Shown here piece after piece: positions 35,122 to 46,320 of a stretch of 64,000 nt of DNA; the stretch's first letter is position 1; each line of letters starts with the position of its first letter. This DNA comes from Anthoceros angustus (lineage: Eukaryota; Streptophyta; Anthocerotopsida; Anthocerotales; Anthocerotaceae): NCBI GenBank assembly GCA_010909165.1, contig MU008182.1, positions 434,001 to 498,000 on the forward strand. The letters run 5' to 3'. The position numbers and the translations under genes are program-made. Under the pieces are notes generated by a model. That model did no database searches. It saw nothing but the letters and a program-made list of their open reading frames with translations, and was not told where the DNA came from.

Positions 35122-37020
35122 ATGGCAAGCATGGGGCTACGGTCGGCTGACAATGAGGACGAGGACAGGGTTGGTAGACGGCATCACCGTCGATTGAGGC
35201 TTGATCGCAGCGCTGGTGAGGGTGAGCAGCAGGTCGGTTGCAGCGATGCTAGAGCCAGGAGTCTTTTCGTGGCGGAAAGGCGGGCTCCTCAGTATCCTGT
35301 CCTGAGGGCGTCACGGAAGCAGCGCTCCAGGTATCATGTTCTCTGGCCAGGGTACCATCATGCTCAGAATTTCTCTCTTGAGCTTGCGGCGCTGGGCAGG
35401 GCAGCAAAACATGTTGTGGACAATTTAAGACCTCAGACTGTGGGGGTGATTTGCGCAAGTGGAGCGTCCTTTGCATGCAAATGCGGCTTAATTTTATTTC
35501 TGAGAGTGTTTCTCGACAAGTCCTGGCCTGTTCTGCAGATTTCTAGTGTTTGTACTCTATTTCTGGAGCCTGTCAGATCCTTTGTTCCGAACGCGATAAG
35601 GATTGCTCTGCAGCCAGTGAAGGCTTTGATGAGACCGGTTTTCGGGTTGATGCTATCACGGCCTTTATTGCGCCTGGCGTGGCCTGATGCTTACAGGACT
35701 GCTAGGTTTTGGCGTCGTCTCCTTCCCATTTATTTTGCATATATTCGAACCAAGCAGTATGTTAGACGGAAGAGTGCAGAGGATAGGGAGAAGATATGGG
35801 CCAAGAGGCATGATTGGGGTGGGGTGAAGGTGCATCAGCTGGTTTTGGACATGAGTGGCTTTTATGTGAAGTCCGCTCAAATTCTTGCTAGCAAGGCTGA
35901 TTTTGTGCCAAAGGCTTGGATCAAGCATCTGTCTAGGCATTTTGATGATCAGCCGCCTCGTCCATTTTCAGAAGTTGCACTCAGTGTGAGGCAACAGCTG
36001 GTGAAATGTGAGCGTGGACCATTTCTGCCTCTGGATGCCAAGGGTCTTGTTCTTTTAAATTCGGTGTTCTTACACCTAGAACCAACTCCTTTAGCATCAG
36101 CCTCAATTGCTCAGGTGCATGGAGCTGTTCTGAATGGTGGTACCCGGGTGGTGGTAAAGGTGCAACACCTGGGAATGGAAACTTACATGCATTCAGATCT
36201 CCGTAACATTGCATGGGTGGCAAAGTTTCTGCAGGGGCAGCTTCCCTTCGACCTCACTGGTGTGGTGAAGGAGATCCAACAAACTATACCTTTGGAGTTT
36301 GACTTTCAGCGAGAGGTGTGGTTTATGACACGGATCAAGGAGAATTTACACAGTAATGGCTTTCAGCACATTGCTTGTCCGTCCCCAATCGAGGATCTGT
36401 GCACCAAGCGTCTCATTGTGATGGACAGGATTGATGGTGTTCCTTTTACTCGCTTCTTGCACTGTGGAACTGAAGAGAGGGGCAGGTCAGATGAGTTGGT
36501 GCCTTTGGTAGAGCAGCTGCTGCTCGCCTACGGCCAAATGTTGCTTGTGGATGGTACTTTCCATGCTGATCCGCATGCAGGGAATTTACTCCTCCTGCCG
36601 GATGGCAGGCTTGGACTTATTGACTTTGGTCAAAGCAAGATTCTTGACAGTGAGACTCGACTACTCGTAGCCCGCATGGTGCTTGCTCTCGCAGATGGAT
36701 CTGATGCAGAAATTGCTAGTGCTCTCATCGAGACGGGTATGGTTTTCCAAGATGTTCGGGGATTCCCCATGTCGGAGAGCACGTTAGCCGTGATGGCTCG
36801 GATTTTATTTGATACTTGCTATGTAGAGGAGGCTACGGTGTCCCCCATGTCTGACGACTCTCTCTTACGAACCTTTCCTCTCACCTCATTCAATCAGTCA
36901 CTCTGGATGGTCATCCGGACGATTGTTCTTTTGCGTGGGTTGTGCTATCAGCTCAACATGAACGTCTCAGCAGCTGCCATTTGGCGTCCATTTGCTGCCA
37001 CCCAGCTTGTGACACATTAA
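35122..37020 (+). CDS. ABC1 (UbiB-family) atypical kinase, intronless
   Basis: One open frame of 632 residues. The ATG at 35122 has a good context (A at -3, G at +4); the upstream in-frame GTG at 35041 is ignored. The basic first 70 residues may target an organelle, and hydrophobic segments occur at about 110-175. Kinase-family landmarks: KSAQ at 250-253 followed by ILASKADFVP; PLASASIAQVHGAVL; VVVKVQH with Lys346; PLEFDFQREV; FHADPHAGNLLL with His481 and Asp483; LGLIDFGQSK with the DFG at 501-503. ABC1 kinases act in plastids or mitochondria on prenylquinone and lipid metabolism. The motif form KSAQ replaces the more common KxGQ. All catalytic motifs are present. Which ABC1K subgroup it belongs to needs a tree. 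Confidence 0.92.
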   Translation: MASMGLRSADNEDEDRVGRRHHRRLRLDRSAGEGEQQVGCSDARARSLFVAERRAPQYPVLRASRKQRSRYHVLWPGYHHAQNFSLELAALGRAAKHVVDNLRPQTVGVICASGASFACKCGLILFLRVFLDKSWPVLQISSVCTLFLEPVRSFVPNAIRIALQPVKALMRPVFGLMLSRPLLRLAWPDAYRTARFWRRLLPIYFAYIRTKQYVRRKSAEDREKIWAKRHDWGGVKVHQLVLDMSGFYVKSAQILASKADFVPKAWIKHLSRHFDDQPPRPFSEVALSVRQQLVKCERGPFLPLDAKGLVLLNSVFLHLEPTPLASASIAQVHGAVLNGGTRVVVKVQHLGMETYMHSDLRNIAWVAKFLQGQLPFDLTGVVKEIQQTIPLEFDFQREVWFMTRIKENLHSNGFQHIACPSPIEDLCTKRLIVMDRIDGVPFTRFLHCGTEERGRSDELVPLVEQLLLAYGQMLLVDGTFHADPHAGNLLLLPDGRLGLIDFGQSKILDSETRLLVARMVLALADGSDAEIASALIETGMVFQDVRGFPMSESTLAVMARILFDTCYVEEATVSPMSDDSLLRTFPLTSFNQSLWMVIRTIVLLRGLCYQLNMNVSAAAIWRPFAATQLVTH

Positions 37021-37194
37021 TCTGTTTTTCTTCTTTCCGTGTTTTATATACTGTACTTCCTCTCGATATAAATTAATTTTTTTCTTTCCGTGTTTTGTAT
37101 ATTATATTTTCTCTCTCAAAAAATTGGATGGATTCCCTTCCCTCTCGATGTTTCTGGGCGAGCACCAAGTACCGTGCTCCACCACCTACCCTCG

Positions 37195-37272
37195 CCGCAT
37201 TCACCGAAAAGAACAGAAGGGCCAGACATCCGTCCGCATTCACCAAATAGAACAGAAGGGCCCGACATCCGT
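37195..37272 (+). repeat. 39-bp tandem duplication
   Basis: Two adjacent 39-bp units start CCGCATTCACC and end GACATCCGT (37,195-37,233 and 37,234-37,272), with a few differences. Confidence 0.85.
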
Positions 37273-37621
37273 CAGAGCACCGGCTGACCGTCAACCTCTC
37301 TCGGAATGGTTCAGAGGGACGTTCATCTGGCGTGGGACTGGGCCCCCACAGAGAGTAAGTCCACGCTGTAATCACGCTCAGGACAGCCGGCCTCCACTCA
37401 TCTTCCGGATTGTGGAGTTTGTCTGTGTCAGAAGTCACAGACTGGATGTACGAACTATAGAACAGATCCTGTTCAAGTATAGTCGTGCTGCAAATTGTGG
37501 ACAGAAGCGCATATATTCCGTGATTGCATTCTTTCTCCATGAACTATGGGTTATCTACATTTTCTCCCAGAGTTGTACGAATACAGAAGGCTGTGGTTGC
37601 CGATTCACTTCCTGCATCCTT

Positions 37622-37729
37622 GAGCATGCCTGTGCTACATTTTGGCATTCACAACTCTAAAGGTTTGCGCATGCTTGAGCATGCCTGTGCTTAAATGTTG
37701 GCATTCAGAACTGCAAAGGTTAGCGCATC
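37622..37729 (+). repeat. About 55-bp tandem duplication
   Basis: Two units start GAGCATGCCTGTGCT and end GGTT.GCGCAT (37,622-37,676 and 37,677 onward). Confidence 0.8.
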
Positions 37730-38162
37730 CCTGATGATGTCTCCGATCGTGTCGATGATCTTGTGAGGAGGTTAAATGCACGCTCCACAGGCGATTGTCG
37801 AAGGCGAGCAAGGGCCGAACCCGAGGGTCGAAGAGGGGCCAACCCGAAGAGTCCGAAGAAGCGTCGAAACCACCAAGGGTCGAGCATTCCGACTTTGGCA
37901 GTACCCGGGAACACCAGCGTTTGAGCTCGAATCTGTGGACAGGCCCAGATGAAGCCTCAAACTTCTAGGCTGTGCACCGTGTTACGCGGATGGGGGAAAG
38001 AGACACCTTGTGCATGTATGAAACAAACAGCAAAGCAGATCAGTTCGGACACGATCCTCAAATCTTCCTTGACGGATATGTCCGTCAACATGCACCGTCC
38101 AGACTTCTCAACATCTAACTCATAAGGTGGAGACGCCGTCCAAAATTGAAGTCAACAGTAGT

Positions 38163-39735
38163 TCCTGCAGGCACACAAGGAACAGAAGTCAAGGTCCAGA
38201 CATAAATTCGAACCACGACTCTGATACAGTGCCGTAGCAGCGGAACCTTGCAAACTGGGAACGGACTTACAAATCTTGTTGAAAGCGACAATATCGCAAC
38301 TCTGGATGTAGTCTGAGGCGGGCTCGGCCAACAGAAAATCCTCGATCAGGTTATCCACGGACACCAAATCATCTTCAATAGTCATCATGATTGTCAGCTT
38401 CTTGATCCCTGCAACAACCGTCTGTAGCTTGGCTGCAAATGCAACAGAAACAAGATCATCGATAGGCCTGAAGCTAGGACGGAACTTTTAAAAAACCGAA
38501 GAGTCAAAAAATGGTTCTGTACTTACAAGCGCCCCACAGGAGGCCAGGCATTTCAACCTTACGCACATGCTCCTCCAGCTTTACCATGTCAGTCTCATCA
38601 TCCCAAGGCTTCACATCGAGCAGGACTGAAGACTTCCCGACTGAAAATGTCCCCAATGTAACATGGTTTATGAGTAATGTAATCCGGAAGATCCTCAAAA
38701 CGAAATTCGGAAAGGAATAACAAAAGTAATCACCCTTTGGTTTGCAACCCGTGCAACTTTGCAAAGTCAGGTACTTTTCAGTCAGCCAGTCAGGAAATTG
38801 GTTGCTGCTGCTTGAGCAAAGCTCACATTTTGCTCTCTGGAACTCACCTACTTTCTTTTTCTCTCCAGCTTTCTTAAGAGCTGCTTCTCGTTCAGCTGCG
38901 GCAGCCTTCTCTTCTTCGGTCTCATCCCCGAACAAATCCAAGTCATCATCATCATCATCCGCCTGACGGCAAAGGATATAAATTAGGCTCGTCTTCAGAC
39001 AAAATAAAGAAGGAAATAGCTTAATACCAAGTCTTTGAAGCTATTACCTTCGCTGGCTCAGCCTGTGCAGGAGCAGTTGCGGGAGGAGCAGCCTCAGGGG
39101 TGGAGGCTGGGACCGACGGTGAAGGAGGCACAAACTCCCGGCTCGTCGATCCCCCTCCAATCACAACACCGACACCTTGACCCGGAAAGCTGTCGTCGAA
39201 CCATAGACAATCGTCAGGGACAAACAACCCCAAGTAGAATGCCTAGAGTAAGAAGGAATGGACAGTTTGGCCAAATGACAACCTGCTGCCGAGGAGTCCC
39301 CTGATGTGCTTGTACCACCGGGAGGCGTTCACAAGATCGGCAGGGGGAGCCTCCTTGAGAGCAGCGTACACCGTCAAATCATCCTTGGACGCCTGGAAGC
39401 TGGACAACGAAACACAACGTCAAGCACAAGGGTAAAGTAAACACGAGAGACACATGCAGATGGTGCCAACCCCCACAACCTGAACCCTAACCTCAATCTG
39501 GTATCCTGAGACAAAGGGGCCGCATGCAGGAGCAGGCAACAGCACTGCCGGTGAAAGAAACCCGGCATGCCATCTCATGACAATGTGTCACACTCAATAA
39601 AGCAGCAGCAGCAGCAGTTCAACATCTCCAGATCGCAGAAATGACTTACGCTGAGATGTAGCTGCGAGTGAGCAGATGCTCGTCCAGCTCCTTCAGCCCC
39701 TGCTTGCTTGAAAGATCTTTCAGTACAACGGCCAT
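38163..39735 (-). CDS. Translation elongation factor eEF1B beta/delta subunit
   Basis: Seven exons on the minus strand, phases all consistent: 39735-39650, 39399-39283, 39189-39048, 38962-38848, 38640-38527, 38432-38271, and a last exon starting at 38164. Total 245 residues. Role: nucleotide exchange factor that reloads eEF1A with GTP during translation. The N-terminal GST-like region reads [37 protein letters not shown]. An acidic stretch follows ([19 protein letters not shown]). The C-terminal exchange domain reads [54 protein letters not shown]. The normal family end FNKI is followed by T|GTAAGT...CTGCAG|GA, so the TGA stop is split by the last intron. Unspliced, the frame would add 39 residues. 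The start ATG has G at -3 and +4. Confidence 0.93.
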
Positions 39736-40996
39736 TGCTTCCGGCGTCGAATGAACTGAGATCGTGGGCGAGACGGCGCTGAGAGCTTCAGGAGATTATA
39801 GTGTTCAAGTAGCAGCCCTAAACTATTGGTTGTTCATATTTGGCACGGATAGCACAATTCGCATATACCTACATATTATTTGAAACGTCGTGCGGAAACA
39901 AAAACAAAACAAACACTTCAATTAAGTGCTTTGGAGCCTTCAATCACGCCTCTGGAACATGGCGTACTAATCCCTATGGCATACCAAAGGGGACAGAGGG
40001 GATGGGACATTTGTTTTTTCGCGATACCCATGCAAGGCGTAGGGATCTTGAGGAATATACCCTAGATTCCAGTACGGTTTCTTTTTTCACAGCACATGGT
40101 CACATGGCCGCTTTGGCGCCCTAACCAAGAGCGGCCAAGCACCAAAGGGGACACGCACGCTTTCTTCTCGAAAAGGGTGTAGGGTTCAAAATGTTTTTGT
40201 GCTTGCAACTTTCAAAACAAAGAGCCGGGACACATTGTTTTCAGTCTTGCGCCCTACCTTCTACCATAAAGTTTTCTTCCATGGTTTGCCATGGACGGCA
40301 AACCCTAACACGCCTGCCGCGCCGACCACACCAATGTGGTTGCCGAACCCTACCTCACCGGCATGGTCCGCGCAATGATGGTCGCGGCTTGGCGCCATGG
40401 TCTTCTTCATTCGAGCGGGCTCTTGCTTCTTCGGGCGGCGGATCGTTTTTAATGTTTCCAGATCATAGGCTCCCCACAAAATCACGATTCCATTGTCACA
40501 GCTGAAGACTTCGGACCGCGGGCATGTGGAGGGTTCGAAATGTTGCTAGAACATAGAAGCCGACTTCAGTTGCCTCAAGAAACCAGGTGCATGTCGCAGA
40601 CTCTGTTCGTGGTGGGATTTGGGGAATCCTGTGCTAAAATTTGTTCTACCACTCCTCCGATCCGGCTTTATGGAGTAGGATCCTTCTCGCATTTCCTCAA
40701 ATGCAGATGATGATGACAAGCAAAGGCCGATTTAGGACATGTTCAGTTCCACCGATACCTCACCAACAAAGTTTAGGTCCCTCCAACGAGCTTCACATGA
40801 AAAGGGTGTCATTCATTGATCAAAAAGGATGTCCACGCACACATGCAAAATTGCACAACTAGCATCAAACCCTATCTCCCATCATGGCCTTCCCACGGTG
40901 CATGCTTGCCCCTATGCAAAACCAAAAGCGTCACGATCCATCTCTCAAGATAAGGGATGACGACGCCCTACTTCTCCTCGTCATGCGCTTGATCAT
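39736..40996. other. Intergenic, upstream of eEF1B
   Basis: The part next to 39,735 is the likely promoter and leader of the eEF1B gene. No other gene is recognised. Confidence 0.5.
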
Positions 40997-43150
40997 TTGC
41001 GGAGAACCTTAATTGTGCCCTCAATGGCCTCGCTGGCGTCATTCCAAGGCACATTGCTCTCGTCTGCTCGGCCGTCCCCGCCTCCAAGCAGCGCCCGGCA
41101 TTCGGCCGGGAGGCACATGGCCGCCAACTCACCGGACACTGTGGTCTCACTCGTAGTCGCGCTTCTCCCCTTGTGCTCGCCTGGAGTTGGGGGTGAGCGC
41201 ACTCCGCCTCCTTCTTCCGGCATGGCCTCCACTCGCCACCGCGGCACCGCCCGCCCCGCTGCCGCCGCCCGCAAGGAGGGACGCCGTGTCCCTACCGCCT
41301 CCTCCCTCGCTGGCCGCCGGCCCGCGCCATGGCGGCGGAGACTGTCCCCTCCGCCATGGCGCTCTTCCTCTCCGTCGCCGCCGCCGCCATCGCCAGCGCC
41401 ACCGGCACGGGGAGAGTGTCCTCCACCCTTCCGCCCGCCGCCGCGTCGCCTCCGCCCTCACCGCTCCCCGCCACCACCGCCATGCTTTTGTCCTCCATCG
41501 GTCTTCCCCGATCGAACGCGCGAGCTGGCCTTTACTCCCTCCACCCCCGCCCTTCCCCGCCTTTGTACGCTCCCAAATTTCCAATTGCCCTGCACTTGTG
41601 GTTGGCTGCCGAGGTGTCTACGGTGGCGACGGACCCCGTTTCGCACTCCGCATGTCCTCCCAGGTTGGGATTCATATCGCGCAATCCGTTCTGCCATACT
41701 CTCTGCCTGGGGCGGCCCGCAGTGGGCCGCCCAATTTACGCCCCCGCAAAACTTTCCTCGCATGCATGCAATGGCACAGGCTTCGTGCGTTGCCTACCAT
41801 ACATCGATCATTCATGGACACCAATTGTCCACCACCCCAGTTCGACCGCGGAACCACTTTGGCAACCATGACACAGACGTCCCCGGCCCCTTTGTCAACC
41901 CTTTTGGCCTACCTTTTGTTTGTAGACGTAACCGCCAACTCCTTTCCTCTTCCCATGACATTCGCAGATCAGCGTGTACTGGAGCGCCCAAACTCAGACT
42001 CTTAAAAATCACTATTCGGTTTCTCACACCAATTACATATGTATACTTTGTCCGGGTCACCCGTCTCGGTCCACGCAAACACAGGCGCAGGCTGCCACCG
42101 CCACTATTACTACCAATGCCACAATTGCACAAAGATGGCACCGCTTATAATCTCGCTGAGCAGTTTAATGGCGAAAGAAAAACTGAGCTCCCGCTAGCTC
42201 CTTCCTCATACCGTGACCACATGCATCGAAAAGTGCCAACGTCTCGCCTGGCCATCCATGGCACTCCCCGCCTCCACGACCGCCTTCCCTGCTCCGACGG
42301 CCATCCCCGCTTGGGCCACCGCCCGTCCTTTCCCGATTGCTTGCCCTTTGTCCCACCGGCTTCTCCTCCAGACCAGGCACGGCCGCCGCGGGCGGCAAAT
42401 CCCTTTCGCATCTGCCGTGTGTTGTGATTGTTAAGCTGCACTTGTATGTATTACCTTCAGCATTCCGCACCACCTCTTCGGCGTTTCCACTAGCCACTCG
42501 CGGCAAACTCTCGCTTCCATTCGAGAGGTGCGCACTTGAGCAGTTTGCCCACCGTGAGATCCATTGCCATCGCCAAGCACGCGCACCCACTGCCTCGGCT
42601 CCTTCCCTCTCCATCCATCACACTTGCGGCAGTGTTCGTCGTCCACCGCGGTTCCGCACACCGTGTATGACAAAAGCGGAGGTGTCCACTACGCATATCA
42701 CCTCCACACCAATCGCCGAACACTTAGGGGCAGCCCAGCGAGCCACCCGTTCTATGCACACCCGGTCGTCGCCGCTTTTCATCTCGCCCCTTAGCCATTC
42801 TTCGTTGGGCACTTCCTGCTGCTCTTGCCATGGCCATATTGGCCGTTCTACCCATCTCGCAAGTTCGGATTGGCTTCCAACTCACCGCCGTTGTGGAACC
42901 CACGGACGGGTTCTTGTTGCCGTTCCAGCTTGTTCGAACTCAACCTTCACAACAATTTGTCATGTACCTGCCCAACCACGTGGGGTGCAGTGATAGTGTC
43001 TCCGCATACATTCGGGCTATTCCAGGTGATTTATACACCACCCGATCCCCGTATATCCTTTTGCCATGGCGGAAATCGCATTGGAAATGCCGCAGGTAAC
43101 CTACCCTCATCACAAAGCTATGGCAACCTGCAGTTCCCTGCAGTAAAAAC
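40997..43150. other. C-rich, GC-rich block with overlapping open frames, no gene supported
   Basis: The plus strand is strongly C-rich (CCGCC, CCTCC words). A 476-codon plus frame runs 40,997-42,427, but two other plus frames and several minus frames are open over the same DNA. The translation is Pro/Arg/Ser-rich without a domain. This suggests composition and not selection. It could be a decayed GC-rich gene. Confidence 0.4.
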
Positions 43151-43256
43151 CTAGTTAACAAGCCCATACAGGCTTTGCTCGTCTGCACTTTGATTCAAAG
43201 ATGCAACAACCCAAATGCGATCATACAGAGAATAGCATCTCACACCGTCGCTTCGC

Positions 43257-43960
43257 CATAGGCCAAGGATTTTTGTCCACGATGCATGCAAACATTGCCA
43301 TTGGGCTAGGATAGCGGAGGGAAAAACCGGAAACCAACTTCGCAAGCACCATGTTGGTTTTTCACGTTATTCCTACATATATAGACATATATGATATAAC
43401 TATTTTCAAAGACCAGGTCATGAACAATGACTTCTACCATAGGCCAAGGACCCTTTTCAATGATGCATCGAAAGAAAATTCCATTGGCGAAGCATACAAA
43501 AGGGAAAAAATAGAAGGCAATTTTTCAATGCATCCTAGAAAAAGTTCATTCGCCATGGGCCAAGGAACTTTGTCGAGGATGCATGGAAAAATACTGCATG
43601 AGAAGAAGATGAAAAGGAACACAACTTCACACATAACATGCAGGTTTACGGTGTTATTCCTGCATATATAGACATACATAATATACCTCAGTTCAAAGAC
43701 GAAGACATTAATAGTCACATGTACCAAAGGCCAAGGACCCTTTTCCCAGATGCATGGAAAGAAAAACCCATTCGCGAAGCATACAAAAGGGCAAACAAAA
43801 CGGCAATTTTCCAATGCATCCTTCACAAAGATCCTTCGCCATAGGCCAAGGAACTTTGTCGAGGATGCATGGAAAAATTGCCTTGTGCGAAGGACAGAGG
43901 AAGGAAAAACCTGACCACAACTTGTCCAGCAGCATGTTGGGTTTCCTCCTTATTCCTACA
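43257..43960. repeat. About 290-bp satellite with GGCCAAGGA sub-repeats
   Basis: The word CCTACATATATAGACATATATGATATA recurs (with changes) at about 43,372, 43,662 and 43,956, a 290-294 bp period. Inside each unit are two GGCCAAGGA..TTT...GATGCATGGAAA boxes, at about 43,257, 43,440, 43,555, 43,725 and 43,843. Confidence 0.75.
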
Positions 43961-44199
43961 TATATAGCCATATATGATATACCTACCTTTCTATGATGCA
44001 GGCATGATCTGTCACTCCTACTATAGGCACTCCTACTATAGGCCAAAGGCCAAGGAACTAGACATATATGTCATTTAGGTCTATATATGCAGGAATATAG
44101 GCATATGTGGACATGCTTTCACAGGCCCACGTCCCTTCGCCATAGACCAAGGATGTTTTACCTTTAATTCTACTATAGCATCCAACTACTGCCACGCAC

Positions 44200-44745
44200 A
44201 TATGGGAAGGGCATGCCTAGTTGCAGTATATGTTCCACTATCTTCCTTGGCCTTTGCCATGGAACCATCATGTATGATGTTTCCTTCTTTCAAATATCCC
44301 AAAGGCCAAGGATGTCATTTCTGCTGTAGTATATGTCTCACTATCTTCCTTGGCCTTTGCCATCGGAACATCATGCATGATGTTTCGATCATTCATATAT
44401 CCCAAAGGCCAAGGATGTCATGTCTTGTGTACTATATGAACCACTAACTTCCTTGGCCTATGGCGATTGGAACATCATGCATGATGTTCCCTTCTTTCCA
44501 CTATCCCAAAGGCCAAGGATGTCATGTCTTCTATTGTATATGTCTCCCACCTTTTCCTTGGGTTTTTGCTTAGCCTGAACATCATGTATGATGTTCCTTC
44601 TTCAACATCCCAAAGGCCAAGGATGTCTTGTGTAGTGTACTATATGTACTCATCTTCCATCTCTTCGCCATACCTGGGGGCAAACATCATGCATGATGTT
44701 TCCTTCATTCAAATATCCCAAAGGCCGAGGATGCTCGTAGTCTCG
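44200..44745. repeat. About 105-bp satellite with internal inverted repeat
   Basis: The palindrome CATCATGCATGATG (or CATCATGTATGATG) recurs at about 44,269, 44,370, 44,472, 44,579 and 44,686. Each unit also carries TCCCAAAGGCCAAGGATGTC, and most carry CTTCCTTGGCCTTTGCC, which pair as an inverted repeat. Confidence 0.8.
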
Positions 44746-46320
44746 TAAATACCATAATATTCGTATACACCGTCGAATAAGCGTGAAGCTTGCTTTTCCA
44801 ATGAATATATGGTAACCTGCTGAGGAACATGGGCACGAAACTGCTCTCGCTGTTCACCGCTCTACAAAAATGTGATGTTTTAAAAGTACTGCTGATGTGT
44901 GATGTAATGGCGGGGAACATGCCATGAGTTGGGCTGAAAAGGATATACCCTCCGGTAGGCACATATTTTACCATTTTGAAATAATGCCCTGTGAGCTACT
45001 GATTCCCTTTGGGGTTAGGAAATAAGTTGGTTTTGTTTTTTCGGTGAGGTCCGGCGGTCAAATAAAGGCGGAAAAGGAGGAATAAGCACGGGGACGCTGC
45101 TCCGGATCGGCATGCTCGAGTGTACTTCCCGGACTCCGGAGAGGTAACGGACCCGTGCCATCACTACGACCAGGCCACTGGACCTTGTGACCAAGGGTAT
45201 CGGGATAAGTCCCGACCCCACTCCGGTCAAAAACTGTGATAAGGGACGCCAGGGGAAAAGTAACCAGAAGTTGAGTCGTGAGTCCACGTACGGAGGGCGG
45301 CCGACGTGGACGGCCTGGCCAATGGAAGAAGGCGGCTAGGCTAGCAGTAGGACGACATGCCCAGCCGGAGCACCTGGAGGAGAAGCACGGTGCCCGGCTC
45401 ATGTGAAGAGGCGATTGAAGTCGATTCACTCGCCTACTACCACGAGCTCCTCAAGGCTGGAGGTCCTGCACCACCCTAGGCGGGAGGTGGACCCCAAAAG
45501 GTCGGAAGGAGGTGCAAGGAGGGCGGACCCGGGGCCACGCCCACAGGAGCCCTAGGGCCAGCTTTGACGACGGCAGCAGCAGCGAGGAGGCGGAAGGAGC
45601 CGGGAGCGGAAGGGTCGCTACGGGAGGTAAGCACTCGGCCCCCGTGGAAGGAAGGGAGGCGGATCTTGGGAGGCTACGAAAGACCGCAACCGGGCATTCG
45701 GGAACCTGTGGAGGGCTCGGTGGATGAGCTGCGATGACCGGCGAGAGGCGAGGAGCACAGGTCGGGACTTTGTCCGGACTCACGAGGAAGGGCCGAGTCC
45801 AAGCCTCAAGGAGTTTGGACTTAGAGATCCAAACTCTAGTGACGAGTCCGGACCGAGGTCCGGACCTGAAGGGTCGAGTCCGACCCCGAGGCAAGTCGGA
45901 CCGAGGTCCGGACAAAGAAGGCCGGACAGGAGACCGGACCCCGGAGGGAAGGCGGACCTAGAGGTCCGGACTCGAGTCGGGGACGGGTCCCGAGGTCGAA
46001 CTAAGTGGGAGAGCCACCAATCACCAGCCCAGCCAGATCCACCTGGAGGCCCATTGCAGGGCCGCGGAGAGATAAGAGAGGAGGCGAGGAGGACTTAGTG
46101 GTGACCGCCGTTGTCGGGCCGCCCACGGTGGCCCACACAGACCCTCGGGAAGAGGAAGGGCCCGCCTCTGATCATCCGATTGGGTGCGCCATCAGCAGGC
46201 TCGGCTTTGGGCCGGTGCCAAGAAGAGGCCATATCCTGCACACGGCCGATAGGAGGAATAGGGAGGATAGTAGGCGGCGGTTAGGGCCCAGGCTGGTCCT
46301 CGGTTGAGTATAGAGGTGTA
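44746..46320. other. CCGG-rich repeat DNA, possible LTR
   Basis: Between about 45,770 and 45,980 the palindromic word GTCCGGAC and relatives (AGGTCCGGA, GTCCGGACC) recur at short intervals. No gene is recognised. The block leads directly into the duplicated segment at 46,321. Confidence 0.4.

Larger units (their letters stand above)
37021..38162. other. 3' flanks of convergent ABC1K and eEF1B genes
   Basis: Contains three short direct duplications. CTTTCCGTGTTTT.TATA recurs at 37,034 and 37,085. A 39-bp tandem pair lies at 37,195-37,272. A pair of about 55 bp lies at 37,622-37,729. No gene is seen. Confidence 0.6.

Noticed and set aside
40997-42427. 476-codon plus-strand open frame
   Set aside because: Several other frames on both strands are open over the same C-rich DNA, and the translation is Pro/Arg/Ser-rich without a domain. 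Composition explains it.
43257-44745. CRISPR-like array
   Set aside because: Units are 105-290 bp with no constant-length spacers, in a plant-type nuclear context. This is satellite DNA.
45451-45915. 154-codon minus-strand frame
   Set aside because: Pro/Ser/Arg-rich, generated by the repeated GTCCGGAC words; no domain.
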